The position numbers and the translations under genes were made by a program. Below, piece by piece: positions 24,018-32,404 of a DNA stretch of 64,000 bases. Positions within the stretch are counted from its first letter, which is position 1. Every line of letters starts with the position of its first letter. This stretch comes from JBFGJH01 sp041586155. GTDB lineage: Bacteria; Actinomycetota; Acidimicrobiia; Spongiisociales; JAENVV01. The DNA is taken from contig JBFHAT010000004.1 of the NCBI GenBank assembly GCA_041586155.1, positions 1 through 64,000 on the forward strand, written 5' to 3'. Below the pieces are notes generated by a model. It was given only the letters and a program-made list of their open reading frames with translations. It did no database searches and was not told where the DNA came from.

Positions 24018-24964
24018 TTCCCGTTCACCAAGTGATGCTCGAGTTTGGACCACACGGCCGCTCGAGCCAGCTTGGTACGCATCGACATCATGGTTCGGAT
24101 GAAGGTGGGAACGGCCGCCTCCGCCTTCATCGGGTTCGGTCGCATCTCTTCGAGAACCTCCGGTTCAGGTCGGAGCACGACGATGTCCGCCTGGGGCCAG
24201 GCACGCCGAATCATCTCGGTCTCCTCGTCCAGAGCCGCTTTCCCGACTCGATCGAAGATGGCGTCGAAGGCAAAGCCGTCATGACTCCGATCAGCTGCCA
24301 TGGGCGCGAGGATGAGTACCAAGTCGAGTGGGTGAGGACTTCCCAGAACGAGGTCGACGTGCGTTCCCGACACAACGCCGCCGTCCACGTACAGCCCACC
24401 GTCCAGCTCATACGGAGAGAAGATGAGAGGTACGGCCGAAGACGCCGCGATGGCTTGGGCAAGGGACACGTCGGGAGCATCGACCGTGCCGAACACGACC
24501 CGACGGTGCGCTTCGAGCGAATAGCTGGTGATGAGCGTCGGCTTGTCAGGCCACTTGGAACCGGCGTCCTCGCCGATCTGATACATCGCCCAGTCTTCGA
24601 TCCCGTCGGCAGAGTACCGGCCCGGAGAGCCGAGTATCAGCCGCACCCCCGGTCGGAGCAGGCCCGGGGCCAGCCCGTGCCGGATCCACCGCCCCACAGA
24701 GGGAGATCCGTTCGCCTTGAAGACATACCCCGAGATCTTGCCGGCAACTGCTGCCCGGTCGTCGCTCTGCTCGACGAGCACATCGAGCGACAGCTGTCCG
24801 GAGCGAACGAGCCCGGCGACGTAGGCTCCTGCCGAGGTGCCGACGATGACCTCGGCGTCGTCGGGGTTCCATCCGGTCGCCAGCTCGAGCGCCATCAGCG
24901 CCGCAGTCTCGTAGGCGGCGCCCGTGATGCCACCCCCGCCCAGCACTAGTCCAACCTTGCTCAC
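24014..24964 (-). CDS. Patatin-like phospholipase
   Basis: A 316-residue patatin-family lipid acyl hydrolase. It has the oxyanion-hole glycines LGGGGITGAAYE (8-19), the nucleophile serine in GTSAG (about 43-47), and the catalytic Asp in VDGGV (about 192-196), so the Ser-Asp dyad is intact. It is predicted to be cytoplasmic or membrane-associated, with no signal peptide. The substrate (phospholipid, acylglycerol or stored lipid) is not known. The start is GTG 24964 with a leaderless-type promoter, divergent from mshD. Confidence 0.88.
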   Translation of the reverse strand: MSKVGLVLGGGGITGAAYETAALMALELATGWNPDDAEVIVGTSAGAYVAGLVRSGQLSLDVLVEQSDDRAAVAGKISGYVFKANGSPSVGRWIRHGLAPGLLRPGVRLILGSPGRYSADGIEDWAMYQIGEDAGSKWPDKPTLITSYSLEAHRRVVFGTVDAPDVSLAQAIAASSAVPLIFSPYELDGGLYVDGGVVSGTHVDLVLGSPHPLDLVLILAPMAADRSHDGFAFDAIFDRVGKAALDEETEMIRRAWPQADIVVLRPEPEVLEEMRPNPMKAEAAVPTFIRTMMSMRTKLARAAVWSKLEHHLVNGN

Positions 24965-24971
24965 TCTGCGC

Positions 24972-24977
24972 AGTGTA
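24972..24977 (-). promoter_or_regulatory. Candidate -10 of a leaderless patatin transcript
   Basis: TACACT on the minus strand lies 7 nt before GTG 24964, back-to-back with the mshD promoter. Confidence 0.4.
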
Positions 24978-25012
24978 GAGGCCGCAAGGCGCTGTCCAGG
25001 TTCACTCAGGCC

Positions 25013-25018
25013 TATCCT
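25013..25018 (+). promoter_or_regulatory. Candidate -10 of a leaderless mshD transcript
   Basis: TATCCT lies 7 nt before GTG 25026 with no ribosome site in the gap. Confidence 0.45.
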
Positions 25019-25025
25019 CGAACGC

Positions 25026-25904
25026 GTGAAGTGCCGGCAAGTTCAGATCCCCGCTGACATCGAGTCACTTCAGGGTCTGTTCGAGCGATGTGCGGCCGCA
25101 GACGGGCACTTCCCGCTCGGCGAACACGAGTATCTCGACCTCCTGGCCGGTCCTATGGAGCTTTCGAACGGCCTCGTGCTCGAGGATGAGGGAATCCTGG
25201 TCGGTTACGCCCACATCGCCTCCGGAGAACCGGCGCACAGTTTGGGCATGGCGATCGATCCGCTCCATCGCAGCGCGGAGGCGTACACGGTGCTCCTCGA
25301 GGCTGCCATGGACGAGGCGCGCCTCATAGGCGGACGGGCGTTGCGGTTCTGGGTGTTCCAGCCGGCGATCGCGGGAATTCTCCATCACCACGGCTTCGAG
25401 CTCGAAAGGGAACTCCGCCAGCTGAGGTGCGACCTACCGGCCCCGCCTCCAGGACCCGCTCCGGCCGGCGTGACGCTCTCCTCGTTCCGACCGGGACGCG
25501 ACGAGTCAGACTGGCTCAGTCTGAATGCCGCCGCGTTCGCCGGCCATCCCGAGAACGGGCAGTGGACGGAAGCGAGCCTGTCCGAGCGGCTGCGGCAGCC
25601 GTGGTTCGACCCCGCCGGCTTCCTCATGGCGTGGGCTGAGCAGGATCTCGCGGGATTCTGTTGGACCAAGGTCGAGGACCGTGGAATGGGCGAGATCTAC
25701 GTCATCGCCGTCGACCCCCGCTTCCAGGGCAGAGGTTTGGGAGAATGGTTGGTGCTCGGCGGCCTCGATCATCTCGCCCGCGAGAGGCGGTGTGCAACGG
25801 GCATGCTGTACGTCGATGCCGCCAACGATCGGGCGCTTGCTCTCTACGAGAAGCTTGGATTCTGGATGGACCACGTCGACAGGAGCTTCGTGGTCACGCT
25901 CTGA
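25026..25904 (+). CDS. mshD: Mycothiol synthase (acetyltransferase)
   Basis: A 292-residue tandem GNAT protein. The C-terminal domain carries the MshD pattern: LNAAAFAGHPENGQWT, WFDPAGFLMAW, FCWTKVED, then GEIYVIAVDPRFQGRGLGEWLV (acetyl-CoA loop with RGLG) and YVDAANDRALALYEKLGF. MshD acetylates Cys-GlcN-inositol to form mycothiol, the main low-molecular-weight thiol of Actinobacteria, so this gene is a taxonomic marker. The start is GTG 25026, supported by the -10 just upstream. The small zinc-ribbon gene is convergent 9 nt away. Confidence 0.9.
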   Translation: MKCRQVQIPADIESLQGLFERCAAADGHFPLGEHEYLDLLAGPMELSNGLVLEDEGILVGYAHIASGEPAHSLGMAIDPLHRSAEAYTVLLEAAMDEARLIGGRALRFWVFQPAIAGILHHHGFELERELRQLRCDLPAPPPGPAPAGVTLSSFRPGRDESDWLSLNAAAFAGHPENGQWTEASLSERLRQPWFDPAGFLMAWAEQDLAGFCWTKVEDRGMGEIYVIAVDPRFQGRGLGEWLVLGGLDHLARERRCATGMLYVDAANDRALALYEKLGFWMDHVDRSFVVTL

Positions 25905-25913
25905 CGGTCGACG

Positions 25914-26114
25914 TCACGAGCGAAGGTGCAGGCCCCCGAAGGCGCGGCCGCAGGAAGGGCAAGCCCGGTCGTCCGACGCTGTCGACGACCGACACCAGGG
26001 GCACGGCAGATCCTCGGCTCCGTCGTCGAGCTCGAATGCCTCCACCACGGCCAGCCGTGGCGGCACGACACCTCGCCGCGGCGGACGAGTCTTCGAGCGG
26101 AACACCTGGAACAC
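25914..26114 (-). CDS. Small zinc-ribbon protein
   Basis: A 66-residue protein. The C-terminal half has two CxxC pairs, CPWC and CPSCG, spaced for a zinc ribbon. The N-terminal half is basic (FRSKTRPPRRG) and then acidic (AFELDDGAEDLP). The start is GTG with AAGGAGG at 26119-26125 four nt upstream, so it is very likely translated; a second GTG three codons on is possible. I recognise no named family. It lies between mshD and the kinase-fold gene, on the latter's strand, 67 nt downstream of it. Confidence 0.6.
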   Translation of the reverse strand: MFQVFRSKTRPPRRGVVPPRLAVVEAFELDDGAEDLPCPWCRSSTASDDRACPSCGRAFGGLHLRS

Positions 26115-26181
26115 CTTTCCTCCTTGTGTCTACGGCGCAGAGGTTAAAGGCGTGCCGGGTCTCAGTGGTGGATTTCGCGAC

Positions 26182-27009
26182 TCAGGCGCCGACCAGCTCG
26201 CTCAGCTCGACCACCATGGGTGACAACGAGTCGAGCCGGCCACTCTGGTTTTCCGCCGCTCGCAGCAGGGTGGTGCCGATGTGGTAGATGATCCAGGGGC
26301 GCATGGTCTCGTTGCGGATCGTGGATCCGAATCCTTTCTCGAAAGCGCTGGCCGCCTCGGGACCGCCCGCATTGAGAAATGACCACCACGCGAACGTGGC
26401 GTCCCACTCGGGTGGCGCCAGCGTGGCCCATCCCCAGTCGAACAGGGTGACGGTGCCATCCTCGGTCACGAAGAACTTGCCCGGAATCGGCGTGGTGTGG
26501 GCGGCAACGGGCTCGGACGACACCGGAGGTGGGGCGGCCAACGCTGCGTCCAACGTCTCTTGGGACATCCCGAATCGGCCGCGGTAGCGTGCCAGTCGAT
26601 TGAAGACAGACGCATAGTCGCCGCGCACCTGATCGGCCGAGATGCCCTGGCTGAGATTCGACAATCCCGCGGCATCGCATCGCTGCAGCGATGCGATGAT
26701 CTTGCCCGCCTGCTCGGCGGCGTCGAAGTTGTGGGGAAGCGTGGCGATCGTCCAGTGTCCCGGGTCGCGAAAACGTGCCCATACCAGGTCGTCGACGGCC
26801 CCGGACTCCATGATTTGAGGGAGGTTCGTCACTTCCGTGAGAATCCCGAAGGCGCGTTCCTCGCGACGGGCTGCTCCCGGGCTCGGGTAGACCTTGATCA
26901 GCGTGGTGGTGTGGTCCTGCCAGACGCGGAAGACACGCACGCCCGCATCCTTCAGTTCCATGATCCGACCGCCCCGAGCGAGCTGTCGGACCAGCTCTAC
27001 CGCATCCAT
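26182..27009 (-). CDS. Aminoglycoside-phosphotransferase-fold protein lacking catalytic residues
   Basis: A 275-residue protein of the APH/choline-kinase fold. The C-terminal lobe has AHTTPIPGKFFV followed by LFDWGWATLAPPEWDATFAWW, aligning with the Brenner loop HxDxxxxN and the metal-binding DxD/DFG region. The catalytic Asp of the first motif is Thr and the Asn is Lys, while the second Asp is kept. It is therefore probably a pseudokinase or a very divergent enzyme. ATG 27009 is preceded by a GAGGGGG ribosome site, better than the upstream in-frame GTG/ATG. It is divergent from thrS. Confidence 0.65.
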   Translation of the reverse strand: MDAVELVRQLARGGRIMELKDAGVRVFRVWQDHTTTLIKVYPSPGAARREERAFGILTEVTNLPQIMESGAVDDLVWARFRDPGHWTIATLPHNFDAAEQAGKIIASLQRCDAAGLSNLSQGISADQVRGDYASVFNRLARYRGRFGMSQETLDAALAAPPPVSSEPVAAHTTPIPGKFFVTEDGTVTLFDWGWATLAPPEWDATFAWWSFLNAGGPEAASAFEKGFGSTIRNETMRPWIIYHIGTTLLRAAENQSGRLDSLSPMVVELSELVGA

Positions 27010-27093
27010 CCATCCCCCTCGGCCCAAACCGTCGCCTGGGCCCACCGGGGCCAGGTAATAAGCGAACGGGAGGTCGGCCGTGGCCGTTACGCT

Positions 27094-29070
27094 ATGGCGA
27101 AACTACCAGAGGTTCGCCCTTTGTCGATAGAACTGGCCTTTCCGGACGGCTCTCTCCACACCTTTGCGGAAGGCGTGACAGGAGCCGACGTGGCGGAGTC
27201 GATCGGACCGCGCTTGGCCAAAGCTGCCGTCGCCGTGGCGGTCGACGACACCCAGCTCGACCTGCATGTGCCACTTCCTGGCGGGGGGCGCTTCTCCGTC
27301 ATCACCGCGGACACCGAACCGGGCCGTCACATTCTGCGTCACTCGGCCGCTCACGTGCTGGCGCAGGCAGTGCTGGACCTCTTCGAGGGGGCCAAGTTCG
27401 CCATCGGCCCCCCGATCACCGACGGCTTCTACTACGACTTCGACATCGGACGCTCATTCACGCCGGACGATCTCGAGCGTATCGAAGAACGGATGACCGA
27501 GATCATCACCGAGGATCAGCCGTTCGAGCGCGTCGAGATGAGTCGCGACGAAGCGTTGGAGGTGTTCGCCGATCAACCGTTCAAGGTCGAGATCATCGAA
27601 GCTGTCGACCCTGCGGAGGGAGCAAGTGCCGATGCGGTGTCCACATATCGCAACCTCGACTTCATCGACCTCTGTCGGGGCCCGCACGTTCCGTCGACAG
27701 GACGCTTGACGGGCGTCAAGCTACTGCGGTCGGCCGGCGCGTACTGGCGAGGCGACGAGCACAACGCCCAGCTCCAGAGGATCTACGGTACGGCCTGGGA
27801 GAGCAAGCGCCAGCTCGAGGACTACCTGGTGCGGCTGGAGGAAGCCGAACGACGGGATCACCGCCGGGTAGGCCCCGAACTCGACCTGTTCTCGTTTCCG
27901 CGCGAGCTTGGGTCAGGCCTCATCGTGTGGCATCCGAAGGGGGGTGCGGTACGCAAGATCATCGAAGATCACAGTCGGCGGTTGCACGAAGAATTCGGAT
28001 TCGACTTCGTCTTCTCGCCCCACCTGGCCAAGTCGGACCTCTGGCACACATCGGGACATCTCGACTACTACGCCGAGTCGATGTATCCCGGCATCGAGAT
28101 GGACGCCGGGCAGGAGTATCGGGTGAAGCCGATGAGCTGCCCGTTCCACGTACTCATCTACGGCAGTCGCAGTCGCTCGTACCGTGACCTCCCGATCCGT
28201 CTGTCAGAGCTGGCGGCGGTGTACCGCAACGAGCGCTCGGGCGTGGTCCATGGCTTGCTGCGGGCTCGTGGCTTCACTCAGGACGATTCGCACACCTTCT
28301 GTCGCCGCGACCAGCTGGCCGACGAGCTGGCGATGCACCTGGACTTCGTTCTCACCTGGCTGCGCGACTTCGGTTTCGACGACTTCGAGGCCGACCTCTC
28401 GACCCAACCCGAGAAGTGGGTGGGGGAACAAGAGCTCTGGGACGTTGCCGAGGCAGCGCTCGAAGAAGCGCTCAAGGGAGCTGAAATTGCCTACGAAGTA
28501 GCAGCCGGCGAAGGTGCGTTCTACGGACCGAAGATCGACGTGCACATTCGCGACGCAATCGGCCGCCGCTGGCAGATGTCCACGATCCAGGTCGACTTCT
28601 CCCTGCCGGCCAAATTCGACCTCGAATACGTGGATGCCGACAACAGCCGCCGGCGGCCTGTCATGATCCACAGCGCCAAAGCCGGATCGATCGAGCGGTT
28701 CTTCGGCGTTCTCCTGGAGCACTATGCCGGCGCCTTCCCGATGTGGTTGGCACCGACTCAGGCCTCGGTGGTGCCGGTGGCCGACCGTCACAACGAGTAC
28801 GCCTCGGAAGTCGGCGAGGCATTGCGCAGCAGGGGTCTCCGTACCGAGGTCGACATATCCGACGCCACGGTGGGTGAAAAGATCCGGCGTGCCCTCACCC
28901 AGCGCCACCCCGCGGTTCTCGTCGTCGGAGATGCCGACGTCGACCAGAAGACCGTGGGACTACGGTGGCGCGAGGACGATCAGGAAGAGAGAGGTTTGGC
29001 GCTCGACGTCGCAGTCGATCGCCTCGCCGACGCCGCCGGTGCGCCGCGACATGGCCGGGAGGGCGAGTGA
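27094..29070 (+). CDS. thrS: Threonyl-tRNA synthetase
   Basis: A 658-residue class II synthetase with TGS, editing, catalytic and anticodon domains in order. Editing-site residues are visible (RHSAAHVLAQAV near 80-92 and CRGPH near 195). The catalytic zinc ligands are in MSCPFH, DDSHTFC and MIHSA. Motif 2 is YRNERSGVVHGLLRARGFTQ and motif 3 is GSIERFFGVLLEHYAG. At the third zinc ligand the usual HRA reads HSA. ATG 27094 gives a normal N terminus, although no strong ribosome site is present. It overlaps the next gene by 4 nt. Confidence 0.96.
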   Translation: MAKLPEVRPLSIELAFPDGSLHTFAEGVTGADVAESIGPRLAKAAVAVAVDDTQLDLHVPLPGGGRFSVITADTEPGRHILRHSAAHVLAQAVLDLFEGAKFAIGPPITDGFYYDFDIGRSFTPDDLERIEERMTEIITEDQPFERVEMSRDEALEVFADQPFKVEIIEAVDPAEGASADAVSTYRNLDFIDLCRGPHVPSTGRLTGVKLLRSAGAYWRGDEHNAQLQRIYGTAWESKRQLEDYLVRLEEAERRDHRRVGPELDLFSFPRELGSGLIVWHPKGGAVRKIIEDHSRRLHEEFGFDFVFSPHLAKSDLWHTSGHLDYYAESMYPGIEMDAGQEYRVKPMSCPFHVLIYGSRSRSYRDLPIRLSELAAVYRNERSGVVHGLLRARGFTQDDSHTFCRRDQLADELAMHLDFVLTWLRDFGFDDFEADLSTQPEKWVGEQELWDVAEAALEEALKGAEIAYEVAAGEGAFYGPKIDVHIRDAIGRRWQMSTIQVDFSLPAKFDLEYVDADNSRRRPVMIHSAKAGSIERFFGVLLEHYAGAFPMWLAPTQASVVPVADRHNEYASEVGEALRSRGLRTEVDISDATVGEKIRRALTQRHPAVLVVGDADVDQKTVGLRWREDDQEERGLALDVAVDRLADAAGAPRHGREGE

Positions 29071-29552
29071 GCATCGAGATTCCGAGGGAGCTCGCCGACC
29101 GCGAGGGAGTGCCCGACGACCTCGATTCCAGCGTCGTCGGACCGTACCGTTTCCCCTCCACGGCCCGACGACGGACAGCAGGGTGGGTCTATGTGGGTGC
29201 GGCCGTGGTCGCGGGTCTGACGGCGGTCACCGTGCTGGATGCCGCCATGTGGTGGGTGGCCGGAGGATTCCTTCTGTTCGCCGGGTACCACTTCGCATCC
29301 GCCACTACCGGGGAAGTCGACGAGCAGGCCGCCCTACGGGAGGCGGCCCGGCATGTGCCGTTCTCGATCGGGCACGCCTCGGCGGCGCTGCGGTTCGAAG
29401 GCCTCTTGGCACAGCCCGTGTGGAACGTGCTGGTCTATGACGCCGATGACCCGCCCACCCAACGCGCGCTCGTCTTCATCGACGCGGTGACCGGCGAAAT
29501 GCGACGGGATCCCTACCTCGACCGGGTGTCGGCCCCGACTCAGGAAGGATAA
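29067..29552 (+). CDS. Small membrane protein coupled to thrS
   Basis: A 161-residue protein with a cytoplasmic N-terminal tail, two predicted membrane helices (about 37-56 and 59-75, with a short hairpin) and a C-terminal soluble domain of about 85 residues. That domain contains the motif VFIDAVTGEMRRDPYL, which vaguely resembles a PepSY-like strand. I do not recognise a family. The GTG at 29067 overlaps the thrS stop (GTGA), so translation is coupled. In mycobacteria an unrelated HIT-family gene occupies this place before pgsA. The 3' end overlaps the convergent citrate synthase by 13 nt. Confidence 0.65.
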   Translation: MSIEIPRELADREGVPDDLDSSVVGPYRFPSTARRRTAGWVYVGAAVVAGLTAVTVLDAAMWWVAGGFLLFAGYHFASATTGEVDEQAALREAARHVPFSIGHASAALRFEGLLAQPVWNVLVYDADDPPTQRALVFIDAVTGEMRRDPYLDRVSAPTQEG

Positions 29553-30811
29553 GAACGGGCTGTGGGCCCGATGTAGACCTGGCGCGGCCGGCCGATCTTG
29601 CTGCTGGGGTCGCTGCGCATCTCGCGCCATTGGGCAATCCAGCCGGGCATCCGGCCGATGGCGAACAAGACCGTGAACATGTCGATTGGAAAGCCCATCG
29701 CTCGGTAGATGATCCCCGAGTAGAAGTCGACGTTCGGATAGAGCTTGCGCTCGACGAAGTAGTCATCGGACAGCGCAATCTGTTCCAACTCCATCGCCAT
29801 GTCGAGTGTGGGGTCGTCGACACCGAGTTTGGCGAGCACATCCTGCGCCACGTCTTTGATGATTCGCGCCCGCGGATCGAAGTTGCGGTACACCCTGTGC
29901 CCGAAGCCCATCAGCCGGAACTTGTCTTCTTTGCTCTTGGCCCGCGCAACCCAATGATCGACCGACCCCCCCTCCGCGACCATGCGATCGAGCATCTCGA
30001 CCACCGCTTGATTGGCACCGCCGTGAAGCGGGCCGGAGAGGGCGAGGATGCCGGCCGCGACAGACGAGAAGAGGTGGGCTTGTCCAGAGCCGACCATGCG
30101 CACCGTGGATGCCGAGCAGTTCTGCTCATGATCGGCGTGCAAGATGAACAGTTTGTCGAGGGCGTCGGAGATGATCGGGTCTGGTTTGTACTCTTCGGTG
30201 GGTACCGAGAACATCATGTGGAGGAAGCGGCTGGAGTAATCGAGGTCGTTGTTCGGGTAGATGTACGGTTGTCCCACCCGATACTTGTAGGACCAGGCGA
30301 CCATGGTGATGACCTTGGCGAGCAACCGGACGGCGGACATGCGCACTGCGTCCTCGTCGAGTGGGTCGAGGGCGTCGGGGTAATAGCTGGACAGCGCCGA
30401 GACTTCCGACGCGAGGATCTGCATGGGATGGGCGTCGTGTGGGAACGCCTCGAACAGGTGCTTCATGTCCTCGCGGACCAGCGAATGCATCGTGATCTCT
30501 TCGGTGAACGATGCGAGCTCCTCCTTGGTGGGCAGCTCGCCGTGCCACAGCAGCCATGCAACCTCCAGGAACGTGGCTCGTTCGGCCAACTCCTCGATTG
30601 CATATCCTCGGTAGCGGAGGATTCCCTCTTCTCCGTTGATGTAGGTGATGGCGCTCTTGGTCTCAGCGGTATTGCCGAAGCCCCGGTCGAACGTCGTCAG
30701 ACCGGTCTGCTTGCGGAGCGTGGTGATATCGATCGAGACCTCACCCTCTGCGCTTTCCATTGTCGGCAGGGTGAGCTCGTGCTCTCCGACTCGCAGTATT
30801 GCTTCGTCCAT
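29540..30811 (-). CDS. gltA: Citrate synthase
   Basis: A 423-residue enzyme condensing oxaloacetate with acetyl-CoA at entry to the TCA cycle. Catalytic motifs are LHADHEQNCSAST (active-site His), SGPLHGGANQAVVEML (second His), MGFGHRVYRNFDPRA and the Asp in YPNVDFYSG. Its length and the N-terminal beta-rich segment match the hexameric, type II-like bacterial enzyme. A ribosome site (AGAGGA, 30818-30823) and a candidate -10 (TATCCT) precede ATG 30811. It is transcribed against the long forward block, as a single gene. Confidence 0.95.
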   Translation of the reverse strand: MDEAILRVGEHELTLPTMESAEGEVSIDITTLRKQTGLTTFDRGFGNTAETKSAITYINGEEGILRYRGYAIEELAERATFLEVAWLLWHGELPTKEELASFTEEITMHSLVREDMKHLFEAFPHDAHPMQILASEVSALSSYYPDALDPLDEDAVRMSAVRLLAKVITMVAWSYKYRVGQPYIYPNNDLDYSSRFLHMMFSVPTEEYKPDPIISDALDKLFILHADHEQNCSASTVRMVGSGQAHLFSSVAAGILALSGPLHGGANQAVVEMLDRMVAEGGSVDHWVARAKSKEDKFRLMGFGHRVYRNFDPRARIIKDVAQDVLAKLGVDDPTLDMAMELEQIALSDDYFVERKLYPNVDFYSGIIYRAMGFPIDMFTVLFAIGRMPGWIAQWREMRSDPSSKIGRPRQVYIGPTARSYPS

Positions 30812-30840
30812 CGCTGATCCTCTCGCTTCGAGGAGCGCTC

Positions 30841-30846
30841 AGGATA
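30841..30846 (-). promoter_or_regulatory. Candidate -10 of citrate synthase
   Basis: TATCCT on the minus strand, 29 nt before ATG 30811, would give a leader of about 22 nt that includes the ribosome site. No good -35 is seen. Confidence 0.35.
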
Positions 30847-30930
30847 CCCGAGCGAACACCCGTCCAGTCCGGCGGGGAACAAGCGCCGGGAGGGGCGGCA
30901 GGAGGCGCTGTGCTACGTTTCCGCGCAGCA

Positions 30931-30936
30931 AAGGAG
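30931..30936 (+). promoter_or_regulatory. Ribosome site fixing a TTG start of pgsA-type gene
   Basis: AAGGAG is followed by 7 nt and TTG 30944. An extended -10-like TGCTACGTT lies at 30911-30919, so transcription may start about 18 nt upstream of the TTG. Confidence 0.6.
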
Positions 30937-30943
30937 TCGCTGC

Positions 30944-31525
30944 TTGATCGAACTCAGAGTCCGTGGTCGAGTCGAACGCTTCATCGATCCGATCGGCTCG
31001 TTTCTGGCGAGGATCGGAGCGACACCCACCTGGCTCACGCTTACCGGCCTCTTCTTGACCCTGGGTGGTGCTGTTTTGGTCGCCAACCGGTTGTGGGTGA
31101 CCGGCGCGCTGGTTGCCTTGACCGGATCCGCGCTGGACGGCCTGGACGGATCGGTTGCACGGGCGCGCGGTTCGGCGAGCGCTTCGGGCGCCCTGCTGGA
31201 CTCGGTCGCGGACCGGCTCGGCGAGACAGCGATGTGGGCGGGGACGGCCTTCGCGGTGGCGGACACCCCGCGGCTGACGCTGCTCTGTGTACTGAGCCTC
31301 GGCGCCGCTCTTCTCGTCTCCTACCTGCGCGCCAAGGCCGAAAGCATGGGTGCCGACGGCCGCGGCGGGCTCATGGGTCGCGCCGAACGGGTGATCCTGC
31401 TGTCCGTCGGACTTCTGTGGGTGTCAATGCTCGAGTGGGTCCTGTGGGCGTTGGCGATTCTCACTTGGTTGACGGTGTTCCAACGTTTCATGCGGGCGTG
31501 GAAGCAGCTCGAGGCGGCGCGATAG
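30944..31525 (+). CDS. pgsA: CDP-alcohol phosphatidyltransferase, phosphatidylinositol-phosphate synthase type
   Basis: A 193-residue membrane enzyme with about five to six helices. The CDP-alcohol phosphotransferase signature is complete: D-G-L-D-G-S-V-A-R, eight residues, G, three residues, D, three residues, D (about 65-91). In actinobacteria this gene, next to a PIM acyltransferase and PimA, makes phosphatidylinositol phosphate from CDP-diacylglycerol and inositol phosphate. That context supports the call over phosphatidylglycerophosphate synthase. It starts at TTG and is the first gene of a long forward operon. The stop codon abuts the next gene's ATG. Confidence 0.85.
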   Translation: MIELRVRGRVERFIDPIGSFLARIGATPTWLTLTGLFLTLGGAVLVANRLWVTGALVALTGSALDGLDGSVARARGSASASGALLDSVADRLGETAMWAGTAFAVADTPRLTLLCVLSLGAALLVSYLRAKAESMGADGRGGLMGRAERVILLSVGLLWVSMLEWVLWALAILTWLTVFQRFMRAWKQLEAAR

Positions 31526-32404
31526 ATGAACGCCGCTGTGGCGTACAAGATCGGTGCTGCGTGCATGGCGCTTGCTCCCGAACCAGTCGCTCGACGCCTC
31601 GGTCACCTGGCCGGAAAGTGGGCTTGGCGCCGGGCCGATCGGCGCAAGCGGATGGCGATCAGAGCGATGGCCCGAGTGCGGGGCGAATCACCCGACGACC
31701 CGAGCCGCGTTGCGATCGAGATGGCACGGGAGCTCTTCAGCGAGTACGGACGGTACTGGGCGGAGGTGCTGTGGCTCCGCAAACGCAGAATCCCCCAGGT
31801 TGAACGCCACCTCAGCATCGACGGGATCGAGCACTACCGGAAGGCGCTCGCCGAGGGCAAGGGCGTGATTCTGGCGTTGCCCCACGTCGGCAACTGGGAG
31901 ATCGCCGGTCGGGCGGCGGTTCCCGAGGGGGCGCATCTGATCGCGGTGGCGGAGCAACTCGACGAACGCGAGGCCGAGTGGTTCGTCCGCTTGCGGCGGG
32001 AGATGGGAATCGACATCGTCCTGGCGGACGGCTCGGCGGCTGTCGTCGACCGACTTGTCGAGGTGCTCGCCGGCAATGGAGCGGTTGCGCTCCTCAGCGA
32101 CCGCGACCTGAGCCGGCGTGGCGCGGAAGTGGAGTTCTTCGGCGAGCGCACGCGCCTGCCAACCGGAGCGGTGGCGCTCGCACTGCGCACCGGTGCTCCG
32201 ATCTTGCCGGTCGCGTCGTACAACAGGTCGGGCCGCGGTCACCACATCGTGGTCAAACCGCCGCTGCAGCTACGGTCCGACGACATCGCCGATGGCGTTC
32301 AGCAGCTGGCCAGGGTTCTCGAGGATCTGATCAGCGCAGCACCGACTCAGTGGCACATGGTCTCGCCCAACTGGCCGTCGGACCGTGCGGCCATTCGCGC
32401 GTGA
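31526..32404 (+). CDS. Phosphatidylinositol mannoside acyltransferase, HtrB/PatA-like
   Basis: A 292-residue protein of the lysophospholipid/LpxL acyltransferase family. The catalytic His and acid lie in ALPHVGNWEIAG (about 113-124). Further family blocks are LLSDRDLSRRGAEVEFFGE and RLPTGAVALALRTGAPILP. In this gene context the substrate is most likely the mannosyl inositol phospholipid made by the next gene product, as for mycobacterial PatA (Rv2611c type). It is a peripheral membrane protein on the cytoplasmic side. Its start follows the previous stop directly and its stop overlaps pimA by 4 nt. Confidence 0.85.
   Translation: MNAAVAYKIGAACMALAPEPVARRLGHLAGKWAWRRADRRKRMAIRAMARVRGESPDDPSRVAIEMARELFSEYGRYWAEVLWLRKRRIPQVERHLSIDGIEHYRKALAEGKGVILALPHVGNWEIAGRAAVPEGAHLIAVAEQLDEREAEWFVRLRREMGIDIVLADGSAAVVDRLVEVLAGNGAVALLSDRDLSRRGAEVEFFGERTRLPTGAVALALRTGAPILPVASYNRSGRGHHIVVKPPLQLRSDDIADGVQQLARVLEDLISAAPTQWHMVSPNWPSDRAAIRA

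Noticed and set aside
22533..24053. 506-residue open frame on the minus strand opposite pgi
   Set aside because: It is entirely opposite a full-length glucose-6-phosphate isomerase with all motifs, and the translation has no recognisable domain. GC-rich third-codon bias makes long antisense frames common here.
29630..30817. 395-residue plus-strand frame opposite citrate synthase
   Set aside because: Its product shows no motif, while the opposite strand encodes a complete citrate synthase with its own ribosome site.
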